From: Duganella sp. sic0402
Lineage (GTDB): Bacteria > Pseudomonadota > Gammaproteobacteria > Burkholderiales > Burkholderiaceae_D
Direction: 5' to 3'
Assembly (NCBI RefSeq): GCF_019219065.1
Contig: NZ_JAHUWK010000001.1
Location: 558,001-622,000, forward strand
DNA length: 64,000 nucleotides
The notes below the pieces were generated by a model. The model saw only the letters and a list, made by a program, of their open reading frames with translations. It was not told the origin of the DNA and ran no database searches. The first letter of the stretch is position 1. Each line of letters opens with the position of its first letter. The position numbers and the translations under genes were made by a program. Of this stretch, positions 31,368 through 39,731 are shown one piece after another.

Positions 31368-32147
31368 ATGCGTACTACCCAAGAACTGTTTTCGCTGGCC
31401 GGCAAGACCGCGCTGGTCACCGGCGGCTCGCGCGGCCTGGGCTTGCAGATGGCGCTGGCGCTGGGCGAGCAAGGCGCCAAGGTGGTGATCTCGGCGCGCA
31501 AGCAGGCCGAGCTCGATGAAGCCGTCAGCTTCCTGACCCAGCGCGGCATCAGCGCCCACGCGGTTTCCGCCGACCTGTCGCAGGACGCGCAAGCAGAGGC
31601 GCTGGTGGACGCGGCCATCGCCCATCTCGGCCACATCGACATCCTGATCAACAACGCCGGCGCCAGCTGGGGCGCGCCAGCCGAAGACCACCCGGTCGAA
31701 GCCTGGGACAAGGTGATGGACTTGAACATCCGCAGCATCTTCGTCGTCTCGCAACTGGTCGGCAAACGCTCGATGATCCCTCGCCAGTCCGGCCGCATCA
31801 TCAACATCGCTTCGATCGCCGGCCTGGCCGGCAACCCGCCAGGCACGATGCAGACCATCGCCTACAACACCTCGAAAGGCGCGCTGGTCAACTTCACCCG
31901 CACTCTGGCCGGTGAATGGGGCCGCTACGGCATCACCGTCAACGCGCTGGCGCCGGGCTTTTTCCCTTCCAAAATGACCAAGGGCCTGCTGTCCGCCATG
32001 GGCGACCAGCTGACCGGCCATGCGCCGCTGAACCGCCTTGGCGATGACGAAGACCTGAAAGGCGCGGCTGTGCTGTTCGCGTCCGACGCGGGCAAGCACA
32101 TCACCGGCCAGATCCTGGCGGTGGACGGAGGCGTTTCGGCAGTATGA
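31368..32147 (+). CDS. SDR family oxidoreductase (FabG-like)
   Basis: This 259-residue short-chain dehydrogenase has the nucleotide motif TGGSRGLGLQMALALG, NNAG in ILINNAGASWG, and the catalytic Ser and YxxxK in IASIAGLAGN and YNTSKGAL. The C-terminus ILAVDGGVSAV is typical of FabG-type reductases or 3-hydroxyacyl dehydrogenases. A strong GAGGAG precedes the ATG at 31368. The stop overlaps the next gene by four bases. Confidence 0.93.
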   Translation: MRTTQELFSLAGKTALVTGGSRGLGLQMALALGEQGAKVVISARKQAELDEAVSFLTQRGISAHAVSADLSQDAQAEALVDAAIAHLGHIDILINNAGASWGAPAEDHPVEAWDKVMDLNIRSIFVVSQLVGKRSMIPRQSGRIINIASIAGLAGNPPGTMQTIAYNTSKGALVNFTRTLAGEWGRYGITVNALAPGFFPSKMTKGLLSAMGDQLTGHAPLNRLGDDEDLKGAAVLFASDAGKHITGQILAVDGGVSAV

Positions 32148-33148
32148 CGATCCCAGAGACTTACCAGCGCATCGTATTGGCAGCGCGTCCGCGCGGTCCG
32201 GTCGCCCCGGAAAACTTCAGGCTGGAGACCGTGGCTGTGCCCGCGCTGGCCGATGGCGAGGTACTGATCCGCAATCACTACCTGTCGCTGGACCCGTATA
32301 TGCGCGGCCGCATGAGCAAGGCCGCCAGCTATGCGGCCTCGCAGGCGCTGGATGACACCATGATCGGCGGCACAGTCGGCCAGGTGGTCGCGTCGCGCAA
32401 CGCCTGCTACCAGGTCGGCGACTACGTCAACGGCATGTTGGGCTGGGCCGAAATGGGCGTGTCAGACGGCGTATTGTTGCGCAAGCTGGACCTCACCCGG
32501 ATTCCGCTGTCAGCCTACCTCGGCGTGGTTGGCATGCCCGGCATGGCCGCGTGGTACGGCTTCAACCAGATCATGGAAGCGGCCGCCGGTGAAACGGTGG
32601 TGGTGTCGGCCGCCAGCGGCGCGGTCGGCAGCGTGGTCGGGCAATTGGCGCGGCTGCGCGGCTGCCGCGTGGTCGGCATCGCCGGTGGCGCGGAAAAATG
32701 CGGCTATGTGGTCAGGGAGCTGGGCTTCGACGCCTGCGTCGACTACAAGGCCGGCAAACTGGAGGCCGACCTGGCCGCAGCCACGCCGGATGGGGTCGAC
32801 GCGATCTTTGAAAACGTCGGCGGCGCTTGCCTCGACGCTTCGCTGGCGCGCACCAACGCCTTCGCCCGCATCGCACTATGCGGACTGATCGCCGGCTACA
32901 ACGGCGCCGATATGCCGATCAAGAATTCGCGCGTGCTGCTGATCAATCGCCTGACCGTGCGCGGTTTCATCATCACCGAACACATGGAGTATTGGCAGCA
33001 GGGCTTGCAGGAACTGGCCGTGCTGGTCGCCAATCGTCAAATCAACTACCGCGAATCGGTGGCGGACGGCCTGGCCGCCGCGCCGCAAGCGTTCATGGGC
33101 CTGCTGCAAGGGCGTAATTTTGGCAAACAACTGGTGAAGCTGATATGA
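32144..33148 (+). CDS. NADP-dependent MDR oxidoreductase (zinc-free, LTB4DH/CurA-like)
   Basis: This 334-residue medium-chain dehydrogenase lacks zinc-binding cysteines. It has NHYLSLDPYMRGRMS near the N-terminus, GMPGMAAWYGFNQIM, and the NADP-binding VSAASGAVGSVVGQLARL. Relatives reduce double bonds in enones or 2-enoyl compounds. It overlaps the SDR genes on both sides by four bases, so all three are translationally coupled and probably act on one substrate set. Confidence 0.93.
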   Translation: MTIPETYQRIVLAARPRGPVAPENFRLETVAVPALADGEVLIRNHYLSLDPYMRGRMSKAASYAASQALDDTMIGGTVGQVVASRNACYQVGDYVNGMLGWAEMGVSDGVLLRKLDLTRIPLSAYLGVVGMPGMAAWYGFNQIMEAAAGETVVVSAASGAVGSVVGQLARLRGCRVVGIAGGAEKCGYVVRELGFDACVDYKAGKLEADLAAATPDGVDAIFENVGGACLDASLARTNAFARIALCGLIAGYNGADMPIKNSRVLLINRLTVRGFIITEHMEYWQQGLQELAVLVANRQINYRESVADGLAAAPQAFMGLLQGRNFGKQLVKLI

Positions 33149-34056
33149 AAACATTCCGAGACAAAGTGGTTGTGATCACCGGCGGTGCAAGCGGCTTGGG
33201 CCGCCAGTTCGCCAACGTCGCCGCGCGCGAAGGCATGAAGCTGGTGCTGGCCGATGTGCAGGCCGACGCGCTGGAGCAATCCACCGCCGAACTGCGCGCC
33301 CAGGGGGCCAGCGTCATCGCACGGCTGTGCGATGTGCGCAAGGGCGAGCAGGTGCAGGCGCTGGCCGATGCGGCTGTGGCCGAATTTGGCGCGGTGCACC
33401 TGGTGTTCAACAACGCCGGCGTCGGTTCGGCCGGTTTGATCTGGGAAAACACCGAGGCCGACTGGGAATGGGTGATGGGCGTTAATGTCTGGGGCGTGAT
33501 CCACGGCGTGCGCATCTTCACCAGGCTGATGCTGGACGCCGCCGCCCGCGATCCAGAATTTGAGGGGCACATCGTCAACACCGCGTCGATGGCCGGCCTG
33601 CTGAACGCGCCGGCGATGGGCGTGTACAACGTCTCCAAGCACGCGGTGGTGTCGCTGTCCGAAACCCTGTATCACGACCTGCAACTGGTCGGTGCGCCGA
33701 TCGGCGCTTCGGTGCTGTGCCCGTACTTTGTGCCGACCGGCATCAGCCAGAGCCACCGCAACCGTCCGGACGACGTGCGTATGAGCGCCGGCCCGACAGC
33801 CAGCCAGATTGCCGCACAGTTCATGACCGACAAGGCGGTTTCGTCAGGCAAAGTCTCGGCGGAGCAGGTCGCTGAAATCACCTTCAAGGCGATTGCCGAT
33901 GGCCAGTTCTATATCTACTCGCATCCGGACGCGCTGGCCGGCGTGCGCGTCAACCTGGAAAGCGTGGTTGGCGGGACCAATCCACCCGATCCCTACGCCG
34001 CCACGCCGCAAATCCGCGAACTGTTGCGCGCCAAGATCCTGGGTGCTTCCAAGTAA
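33145..34056 (+). CDS. SDR family oxidoreductase (second)
   Basis: This 303-residue short-chain dehydrogenase has TGGASGLGRQFANVA, NNAG in FNNAGVGSAGL, and Ser/YxxxK in TASMAGLLNAPAM and YNVSKHAVVSLSE. An extended C-terminal part (from about residue 195) resembles enzymes acting on bulky alcohols. Coupled to the MDR gene by a four-base overlap. It ends the tightly spaced part of the operon. Confidence 0.92.
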   Translation: MKTFRDKVVVITGGASGLGRQFANVAAREGMKLVLADVQADALEQSTAELRAQGASVIARLCDVRKGEQVQALADAAVAEFGAVHLVFNNAGVGSAGLIWENTEADWEWVMGVNVWGVIHGVRIFTRLMLDAAARDPEFEGHIVNTASMAGLLNAPAMGVYNVSKHAVVSLSETLYHDLQLVGAPIGASVLCPYFVPTGISQSHRNRPDDVRMSAGPTASQIAAQFMTDKAVSSGKVSAEQVAEITFKAIADGQFYIYSHPDALAGVRVNLESVVGGTNPPDPYAATPQIRELLRAKILGASK

Positions 34057-34102
34057 GTAGGTTGACGTGCGACAATCGTATTTTGGTCGAAAGGAAAATA
34101 CG

Positions 34103-34528
34103 ATGAGCACCTACCACATCACACTCGGAGACTGGGGCACCTTGAGCGCGGACGCCAAGGCCATCCGTACTGAAGTGTTTGTCGAAGAGCAGGGCGTGCC
34201 CGCCGAGCTGGAAATGGACAGCATGGACGCGCTGTGCCTGCACGCGGTGGCCTATGACGCCGACGGCACCCCGGTAGGCACCGGCCGCCTGCTGCCGGAT
34301 GGCCATATCGGCCGCATGGCGGTGCGCAAGGTGGCGCGCGGCAGCGGTGCCGGCGGCGCATTGCTGCAGGCGCTGATGGCGCAGGCCAGGACGCGCGGCG
34401 ACCATCACGTCGCGCTGAGTGCGCAAACCCACGCGGCGCCATTCTACGAGCGCCACGGTTTTGCCATCGATGGTGAAGAGTTTTACGAAGCCGGCATCGC
34501 CCACATCAATATGCAGCGCAACTTCTAA
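34103..34528 (+). CDS. GNAT family N-acetyltransferase (ElaA/YitI-like)
   Basis: This 141-residue protein carries the acetyl-CoA pattern VRKVARGSGAGGALLQALM (Q/RxxGxG/A) and ends AIDGEEFYEAGIAHINM. It acetylates an unknown amine. AAGGA precedes the ATG at 34103, chosen over an upstream open frame. It follows the second SDR by 46 bases and converges on flaG. Confidence 0.88.
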   Translation: MSTYHITLGDWGTLSADAKAIRTEVFVEEQGVPAELEMDSMDALCLHAVAYDADGTPVGTGRLLPDGHIGRMAVRKVARGSGAGGALLQALMAQARTRGDHHVALSAQTHAAPFYERHGFAIDGEEFYEAGIAHINMQRNF

Positions 34529-34536
34529 AGAACGGA

Positions 34537-34908
34537 TCAGGCCTCGCTGTCGATCAGCAGGCCTTTCGTTGTCAAATTCTTGCCGATTTCCAGCGACTGC
34601 TCGGAAGGGAATTGGCGCAGCACTTTCTTCGTTTCGGTATCGATCACCTTGACCACGGACCTGCCGCTGTCGTCGTCGATACTGAAATGCACCTCACTGT
34701 TGTTTTCCAGGAAACGGTTGATCGCGTCAACCGACTTTTTTAACTCAGTTTTACTCGGTGCGCTGGCCTGGGCCGGGGCGTTAGCGGCGACAATAGCTTT
34801 TGCGGCGTCAGCGCCCGCGTTCTTTCCAGAGACGGGCATGGACGCCGCCGCCGCCGTGGCGGCGGTTGCGGGTAGCACAGCGAAACCGTAGATGCTGCTC
34901 GTGTCCAT
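34537..34908 (-). CDS. flaG: FlaG family flagellar protein (orphan)
   Basis: This 123-residue protein has an Ala-rich N-terminal half and the FlaG domain (about residues 52-120: SVDAINRFLENNSEVHFSID, VVKVIDTETKKVLRQFPSEQ). FlaG proteins affect filament length and are normally encoded next to fliD/fliC. Here it is isolated among unrelated genes but keeps a sigma-28-type promoter, so it should still be co-regulated with the flagellar late genes. Confidence 0.88.
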   Translation of the reverse strand: MDTSSIYGFAVLPATAATAAAASMPVSGKNAGADAAKAIVAANAPAQASAPSKTELKKSVDAINRFLENNSEVHFSIDDDSGRSVVKVIDTETKKVLRQFPSEQSLEIGKNLTTKGLLIDSEA

Positions 34909-34970
34909 GATGGTCGTTTTCCTTCCTGTAAGTGGGGTAGTTCATTCGGTGGATTGCCCCGCTACTGGAG

Positions 34971-34997
34971 ATAACGGCAGGTTGCAGAAAAAATTGA
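34971..34997 (-). promoter_or_regulatory. Sigma-28 (FliA)-type promoter of flaG
   Basis: On the minus strand TCAA (34994-34997) and GCCGTTAT (34971-34978) are separated by exactly 15 bases, close to the TCAA/TAAA-N15-GCCGATAA flagellar consensus. It ends about 60 bases before the flaG start. Confidence 0.6.
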
Positions 34998-35002
34998 GTC
35001 AA

Positions 35003-36451
35003 ATGGCAAAGAAAACCCAAGAAAATTTCGCCGGCCCTCTGGATCCGGCGGATTGGCAGCAGTTCCGGGCGCAGGGCCATCGCATGCTGGACGATATGAT
35101 CGACTACCTGCAAGGCATCCGCCAGCGTCCGGTCTGGCAGCCGATACCGGACAGCGCCCGCGCCGCTTTCCGCAGCGGCATGCCGGCGCAGGGCAGCGAG
35201 CTGGCCGAAGTGCACCAGCAGTTCATGGACCACATCCTGCCGCATACCGTGGGCAACGTTCATCCGGGCTTTTTCGGCTGGGTGCATGGCGGCGGCACCC
35301 CGGTCGGTATGCTGGCCGAGATGCTGGCGGCCGGCCTGAATGCCAATTGCGGCGGCCGCGACCACATTCCGATCGAGCTTGAGCGCCAGATGGTGCGCTG
35401 GATGGCGGAGCTGTTCGAGTTTCCTCCCCACGCATCCGGCCTGTTCGCCACCGGCAGTTCGATGGCGAATATGATCGCGGTGCTGGCGGCCCGCTACCGC
35501 GCACTGGGGCGCGAGGTGCGCACCCATGGCGTGCCGCCGAAGCGGCAGCTGGTGGCCTACGCGTCGGCAGGCGCACACGGCTGCATTGCGCAGGCCATGG
35601 ACCTGGCAGGCCTGGGCAGCGCTAACCTGCGCAAGATACCGGTGAACGCGCAATTCCAGATGGATGTGATGGCGCTGGAAACCGCCATCACGGCCGACCG
35701 GCAGGCCGGCTTGCAGCCCTTCCTGATTACCGGCACGGCTGGCACGGTGGATGTTGGCGCGATCGACCAGTTGCCGTTGCTGGCGGCCATCGCGGAGCGC
35801 AACCGCCTGTGGTTCCACGTCGATGGGGCATATGGCGCCTTGGCGGCGCTGTCGCCGCCGCTGCGTCCGCTGCTGGAGGGCATCGAGCTGGCGGATTCCA
35901 TCGCCTGCGATTTCCATAAATGGGGACAGGTGCCGTACGACGCCGGCTTCATCCTGATGCGCGACGGCGCGGCGCACCTGGATACTTTCGCCAGCCGCGA
36001 TACCTATCTGCGCCGCGATACGCGCGGCATGGCCGCCAATTCGCCGTGGCCGTGCGACTTCGGCCCGGATTTGTCGCGCGGTTTTCGCGCGCTGAAAACC
36101 TGGTTCACCTTCCAGGTGTTTGGCGCGCAGCGGATCGGCCAGGTGATTCATGAAACCTGTTTGCTGGCGCAATACCTTGAAGAGCGCGTTGCGGCGCAAG
36201 CGGAGCTGGAGTTGCTGGCGCCGGTTGCGCTCAACATCGTCTGCTTCCGCTACCGCGCCAGCGATGCCTTCAACGCGGCGCTGATCGTGCGGTTGCAGGA
36301 GTCCGGCATTGCCGCTCCCTCCGCTACCACCATCCAAGGACAGCTGGCGATCCGCGTCGCCATCGTCAACCACCGCACCGGCCAGCAGGACATCGACGCG
36401 CTGCTGGACGCGGTGCTGAAACTCGGCACATCTGATCTGGAGCCTGCATGA
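35003..36451 (+). CDS. PLP-dependent group II amino acid decarboxylase
   Basis: This 482-residue enzyme belongs to the aromatic-L-amino-acid/glutamate/tyrosine decarboxylase family. The PLP Lys is Lys306 in CDFHKWGQVPYDAGF, preceded by FHVDGAYGALAAL with the PLP-binding Asp. The N-terminal swap segment (GPLDPADWQQFRAQGHRMLDDMIDYLQ) is typical of the family. The substrate is not readable; aromatic amino acids, aspartate or others are possible. I chose the ATG at 35003 because family members start near it. The stop overlaps the ATP-grasp gene by four bases, so the two products probably act in one pathway. Confidence 0.9.
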   Translation: MAKKTQENFAGPLDPADWQQFRAQGHRMLDDMIDYLQGIRQRPVWQPIPDSARAAFRSGMPAQGSELAEVHQQFMDHILPHTVGNVHPGFFGWVHGGGTPVGMLAEMLAAGLNANCGGRDHIPIELERQMVRWMAELFEFPPHASGLFATGSSMANMIAVLAARYRALGREVRTHGVPPKRQLVAYASAGAHGCIAQAMDLAGLGSANLRKIPVNAQFQMDVMALETAITADRQAGLQPFLITGTAGTVDVGAIDQLPLLAAIAERNRLWFHVDGAYGALAALSPPLRPLLEGIELADSIACDFHKWGQVPYDAGFILMRDGAAHLDTFASRDTYLRRDTRGMAANSPWPCDFGPDLSRGFRALKTWFTFQVFGAQRIGQVIHETCLLAQYLEERVAAQAELELLAPVALNIVCFRYRASDAFNAALIVRLQESGIAAPSATTIQGQLAIRVAIVNHRTGQQDIDALLDAVLKLGTSDLEPA

Positions 36452-37665
36452 CTTTTGACACACATACCATCGGCCAGCACAACGCGCCGCTGATCGGTGT
36501 GGCGCCGCTGATGCGCCGCGCTTTCGCCGGCGAAGACCTGTCGCCAGTTGGCCAGACGCTGCTGGAGCGCGCTCAAGCCTATCCCAATGACGCCCACGCC
36601 TATATGGATTTTTCCACCGTGCTGCAACTGACCGGCAACCGCGACGACGCGCTGGCGGTGCAGGCGGAGGCCATCATGCTGCAACCGCGCTACACCATCG
36701 CCGCCCGCCGCGATCCGGGCCTGACCTTGCTGGTGCTGATGGGGCCGGGCGATCTGATGGCCAACACGCCGGTCGAATTCCTGGTCGAGAACAGCGATGT
36801 GACGCTGGAGCTGCTCTACCTGCGCGCCGACGAGGACTTTCCCGAGGAAGTGCCGGAACACGATGTGATGCTGGTGGCTGTGGCAGAGTCGGAAGCCAGC
36901 CAGGTGCTGCTGAAGCGCCTGATGGAATACACCAGCGGCTGGCCGCGCCCCGTGATCAATCGGCCGGAACAGATACGCATGCTGTCGCGCGATGGCGCCT
37001 GCGCGGCCTTGCGCGGCGCGCCCGGAGTGGAAATGCCGGTGTCGATACGCACCGGTTTGGGCGCGCTGAATGCGATCGCGTCCGGCGCCTTGCCGGTCGA
37101 AACGCTGTTGCCGGATGGCGGATTCCCGATGATCGTGCGGCCCCTGGGCTCGCACGCAGGCACTAATTTGCAGAAGATCGACACCCCGGCGGCGCTGGGC
37201 AAGTACCTGAAGGAAGTGGAAGGGCCGCAGTTCTACGTGTCGCGCTTTGTCGACTACCGTAGCGATGATGGGATGTTCCGCAAATACCGCGTGGCGCTGA
37301 TCGAAGGCCAGCCCTTCATCTGCCATTACGCGATTTCCAAACACTGGATGATTCATTACCTGAACGCCGGCATGACCGAAAGCGCGCAGAAACGCGATGA
37401 GGAAGCCGCCGCCATGGCCAGCTTCGATCAAGGCTTTGCACAGCGGCACAAGGCGGCGCTGCACGCCATCAATCAACGCATGGGCTTGCCGTACCTGGGC
37501 ATCGACTGCGCGGAAATGCCGAACGGCGAGCTGCTGATCTTCGAGGTCGACAACGCCATGATCGTGCACGCGATGGACCCGGAGGAGATGTTCCCCTATA
37601 AAATCCCGGCGATGCAGAAAGTGTTCAAAGCCTTCCGTGATTTGCTGGAACGCTCACGCGCCTAG
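36448..37665 (+). CDS. TPR-containing ATP-grasp ligase (RimK-like)
   Basis: This 405-residue protein has a TPR-like helical region at about residues 45-90 (AYPNDAHAYMDFSTVLQLTG) and a C-terminal ATP-grasp fold: PMIVRPLGSHAGTNLQKI (nucleotide-binding), and LLIFEVDNAMIVH (metal ligands, E-x-D-N) near residue 362. ATP-grasp enzymes join a carboxylate to an amine through an acyl phosphate. Coupled to the decarboxylase by a four-base overlap, so it may ligate that enzyme's amine product to an amino acid or other carboxylate. Substrates are inferred only. Confidence 0.85.
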   Translation: MTFDTHTIGQHNAPLIGVAPLMRRAFAGEDLSPVGQTLLERAQAYPNDAHAYMDFSTVLQLTGNRDDALAVQAEAIMLQPRYTIAARRDPGLTLLVLMGPGDLMANTPVEFLVENSDVTLELLYLRADEDFPEEVPEHDVMLVAVAESEASQVLLKRLMEYTSGWPRPVINRPEQIRMLSRDGACAALRGAPGVEMPVSIRTGLGALNAIASGALPVETLLPDGGFPMIVRPLGSHAGTNLQKIDTPAALGKYLKEVEGPQFYVSRFVDYRSDDGMFRKYRVALIEGQPFICHYAISKHWMIHYLNAGMTESAQKRDEEAAAMASFDQGFAQRHKAALHAINQRMGLPYLGIDCAEMPNGELLIFEVDNAMIVHAMDPEEMFPYKIPAMQKVFKAFRDLLERSRA

Positions 37666-38589
37666 CAGCCGTTCGAAGAACTCGCGCTTGCTGGCGTAGC
37701 GTTCGCTGCGCCAGTCCACTTCCCAATGCATCACCAGTTCGCCGTGTTGGTGAATGCTGATCGCCATCGGCTGGTTCATCCATCGCTGGTGGACGTGGCA
37801 GGCGAACGATTCGGCAAAGTCCTCGTGCACGCTGGAGGCGGCATACAGCGTCGGGAAGCTGGTACGTTTCAAGGCGCGATAGATATCGGTGATGTAGGCG
37901 GCAGGCAGGCGTGTGTCGCCGTCGTAATGCGAGACGCTGCCGCGCAGCGGAAAGTCATGGCCAGGCAACGGCACGATGCGGCGCTGTTCATCGATATGCC
38001 AGGACAGCGGCAGGAAAGCGTAATCATCTTCGCGGCCATGCTCGGGCAGGCCGCTCCACCAGTCCGGCACCAAGGCGCGGCCGGCGCTCAATGCGTGGCC
38101 TAGTTCGTGCAACAGCAGGAACTGGATCGCATGCAGCAGACTGTCGTCATCGTCATGTGCAATCCGCGTTGTCAGCGTGATCGAGGCGGATTGCTCGAAC
38201 GGCGAACGCTCGCGCCAGCTGGCCCAGGCATTGGCGTTGTCGTGCCGCAGCGCTTCGATATCCAGCACGATGATCAGGCCGAGGAATTCGCTGCGCGGCG
38301 AGACGACGATATCGGTCACCGCCGATGAGCCCACGCCGTTGGCGAAATACACACCGAGAAAACTGTCCTGCAAACGTGCCGTAACAGCATGCGGCACGGC
38401 CTGCATGGCCTGGCGTATCAGCGCCAGCAGCGCTGCATCCGGCATCGCCGGCCGCGTCTGAGCGCTGACGCGGCCGGCGTTAACCAGTGCGATATGCTGT
38501 ATGGCTTCGCACGGCGCGGGGCCGTAACGTTCATTCAGGGGTAGATCAAAAACATTAATCCAGGAGCTATCCGCGCTGGCAATAATCAT
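37654..38589 (-). CDS. Putative zincin metallopeptidase, HELGH type
   Basis: This 311-residue protein contains HELGH at residues 161-165 in LLLHELGHALSAGR and, about 90 residues later, HEDFAESFACHVH (residues 255-267), a typical position for the third zinc ligand (Glu256 or Glu260). There is no signal peptide, so it should be cytoplasmic. The family is unfamiliar to me. The 3' end overlaps the ATP-grasp gene by twelve bases on the opposite strand. Confidence 0.7.
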   Translation of the reverse strand: MIIASADSSWINVFDLPLNERYGPAPCEAIQHIALVNAGRVSAQTRPAMPDAALLALIRQAMQAVPHAVTARLQDSFLGVYFANGVGSSAVTDIVVSPRSEFLGLIIVLDIEALRHDNANAWASWRERSPFEQSASITLTTRIAHDDDDSLLHAIQFLLLHELGHALSAGRALVPDWWSGLPEHGREDDYAFLPLSWHIDEQRRIVPLPGHDFPLRGSVSHYDGDTRLPAAYITDIYRALKRTSFPTLYAASSVHEDFAESFACHVHQRWMNQPMAISIHQHGELVMHWEVDWRSERYASKREFFERLLGA

Positions 38590-38708
38590 GAAAATAAGAC
38601 GCTTGTACTGCCATGGGCAAGAACAGCCATCTTATAAAATTCATGTGTTAAGCCGTGTTAAGGTGGGTAAATTTCAAAAAATTCCGGGGAGCGCAATGCA
38701 GCCTGCTG

Positions 38709-39452
38709 CTAGTGGATCAACATCTCTTGCAGCGTGGCGGGGGCGTTGGCGTAGAGTTTGACGACGGTCGAGGTGCGGGTGCCGTAGCCTGGACTTTCGA
38801 TGCGGACTGCGGACAGCACGCGTTCCAGATCGCGCGGCACGCCGGTTTCCGGCAGGCGCATGTCGGGCGCTGGAGCGGTGTCGGCCAGCATTTCGAAAAA
38901 GGCGTCGTCCGGCGCGCCCAGGCATAGCAGGCTGGCGAACTGGGCTTTGGTCTTGACCACTTTCGGCCAGGGCGCATCCAGCAGCGCGTTCGACAGGCCG
39001 TAGACGCCAGGCTCTAGCGGCTTGCCATTGCGCGTGTCATTGTCGCCTTTGTTGGAATACCAGATCAGGGTGTCGCGGTCGCCCAGCACCAGGTTGAAGC
39101 CGTTGTATTGACCGGCGGTGGCGCGGATGGCCGCGACATATTCTTGCGGCGTCATGCTGCCGGCCAGATAATCGGCCACCAGCTGGCCGCGCGATGGCGC
39201 ATTGTCCTTGTGCTCGGACGGCGCGCGAATGTTGGTGATGGCGGCAAAGCGCGATGGTCCGCCATCTTCGCCGGCCTGGGTGATGCCCATCCAGCTGCCG
39301 CCGGCTTGCAGGTCGCGGCCGGCGTAAATCTGCGGGTGTTCGGGCCATGGGCCAGCCGGCGCGGTGGCGCGCTGGTAGAACTCATCGCGGTTGGCGGCGG
39401 CGATCAGCGGCACTGCTGGCACCACCTGCCAGGCAAAGACGATCAGGCACAT
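38709..39452 (-). CDS. NRDE (TANGO2) family protein
   Basis: This 247-residue protein has the NRDE signature AANRDEFYQRATAPAGPW after MCLIVFAWQ, and GGSWMGITQAG. TANGO2/NRDE proteins have been linked to haem or lipid handling and may belong to the N-terminal nucleophile hydrolase fold; Cys2 is the predicted nucleophile. I chose the ATG at 39452 because the active form must begin MCL. It overlaps the DUF4936 gene by ten bases. Confidence 0.92.
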   Translation of the reverse strand: MCLIVFAWQVVPAVPLIAAANRDEFYQRATAPAGPWPEHPQIYAGRDLQAGGSWMGITQAGEDGGPSRFAAITNIRAPSEHKDNAPSRGQLVADYLAGSMTPQEYVAAIRATAGQYNGFNLVLGDRDTLIWYSNKGDNDTRNGKPLEPGVYGLSNALLDAPWPKVVKTKAQFASLLCLGAPDDAFFEMLADTAPAPDMRLPETGVPRDLERVLSAVRIESPGYGTRTSTVVKLYANAPATLQEMLIH

Positions 39453-39730
39453 GGGACGATATCCATAAACACTTCGGTGTGACGCAGTCCGGTGGTGTAT
39501 TGATCCACACCGGACTGTGCGACGGCCTGCTGCAATATTGCCGCGAAGCCCTCCGGCGTGCTGGAATAGACTTCCATCCACGTTTGCAAGCCTTCCCTGG
39601 TTTCCGGACGGCGCTTGAGCTGGCACACAACGCCATGGCGCTGCGTCAACCCGGCCTGCATGGAGGCGACCGCTGCCAGCAAGGACGGCGCATCGCTGTC
39701 CTTGACCTTGTAGTAGATATACAGATCCAT
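39443..39730 (-). CDS. DUF4936 family protein
   Basis: This 95-residue protein begins MDLYIYYKVKDSDA and has ETREGLQTWMEVYSSTPEGF, the DUF4936 pattern seen beside ygfZ in Burkholderiales. The beta-alpha-beta form resembles small antibiotic-monooxygenase-like folds. Function is unknown. It lies between ygfZ and the NRDE gene, overlapping the latter. Confidence 0.88.
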   Translation of the reverse strand: MDLYIYYKVKDSDAPSLLAAVASMQAGLTQRHGVVCQLKRRPETREGLQTWMEVYSSTPEGFAAILQQAVAQSGVDQYTTGLRHTEVFMDIVPCA

Positions 39731-39731
39731 G

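Noticed and set aside
34808..36463. A 551-residue open frame antisense to the decarboxylase
   Set aside because: The sense gene has PLP motifs; the antisense frame crosses the flaG promoter and start with no plausible initiation site.
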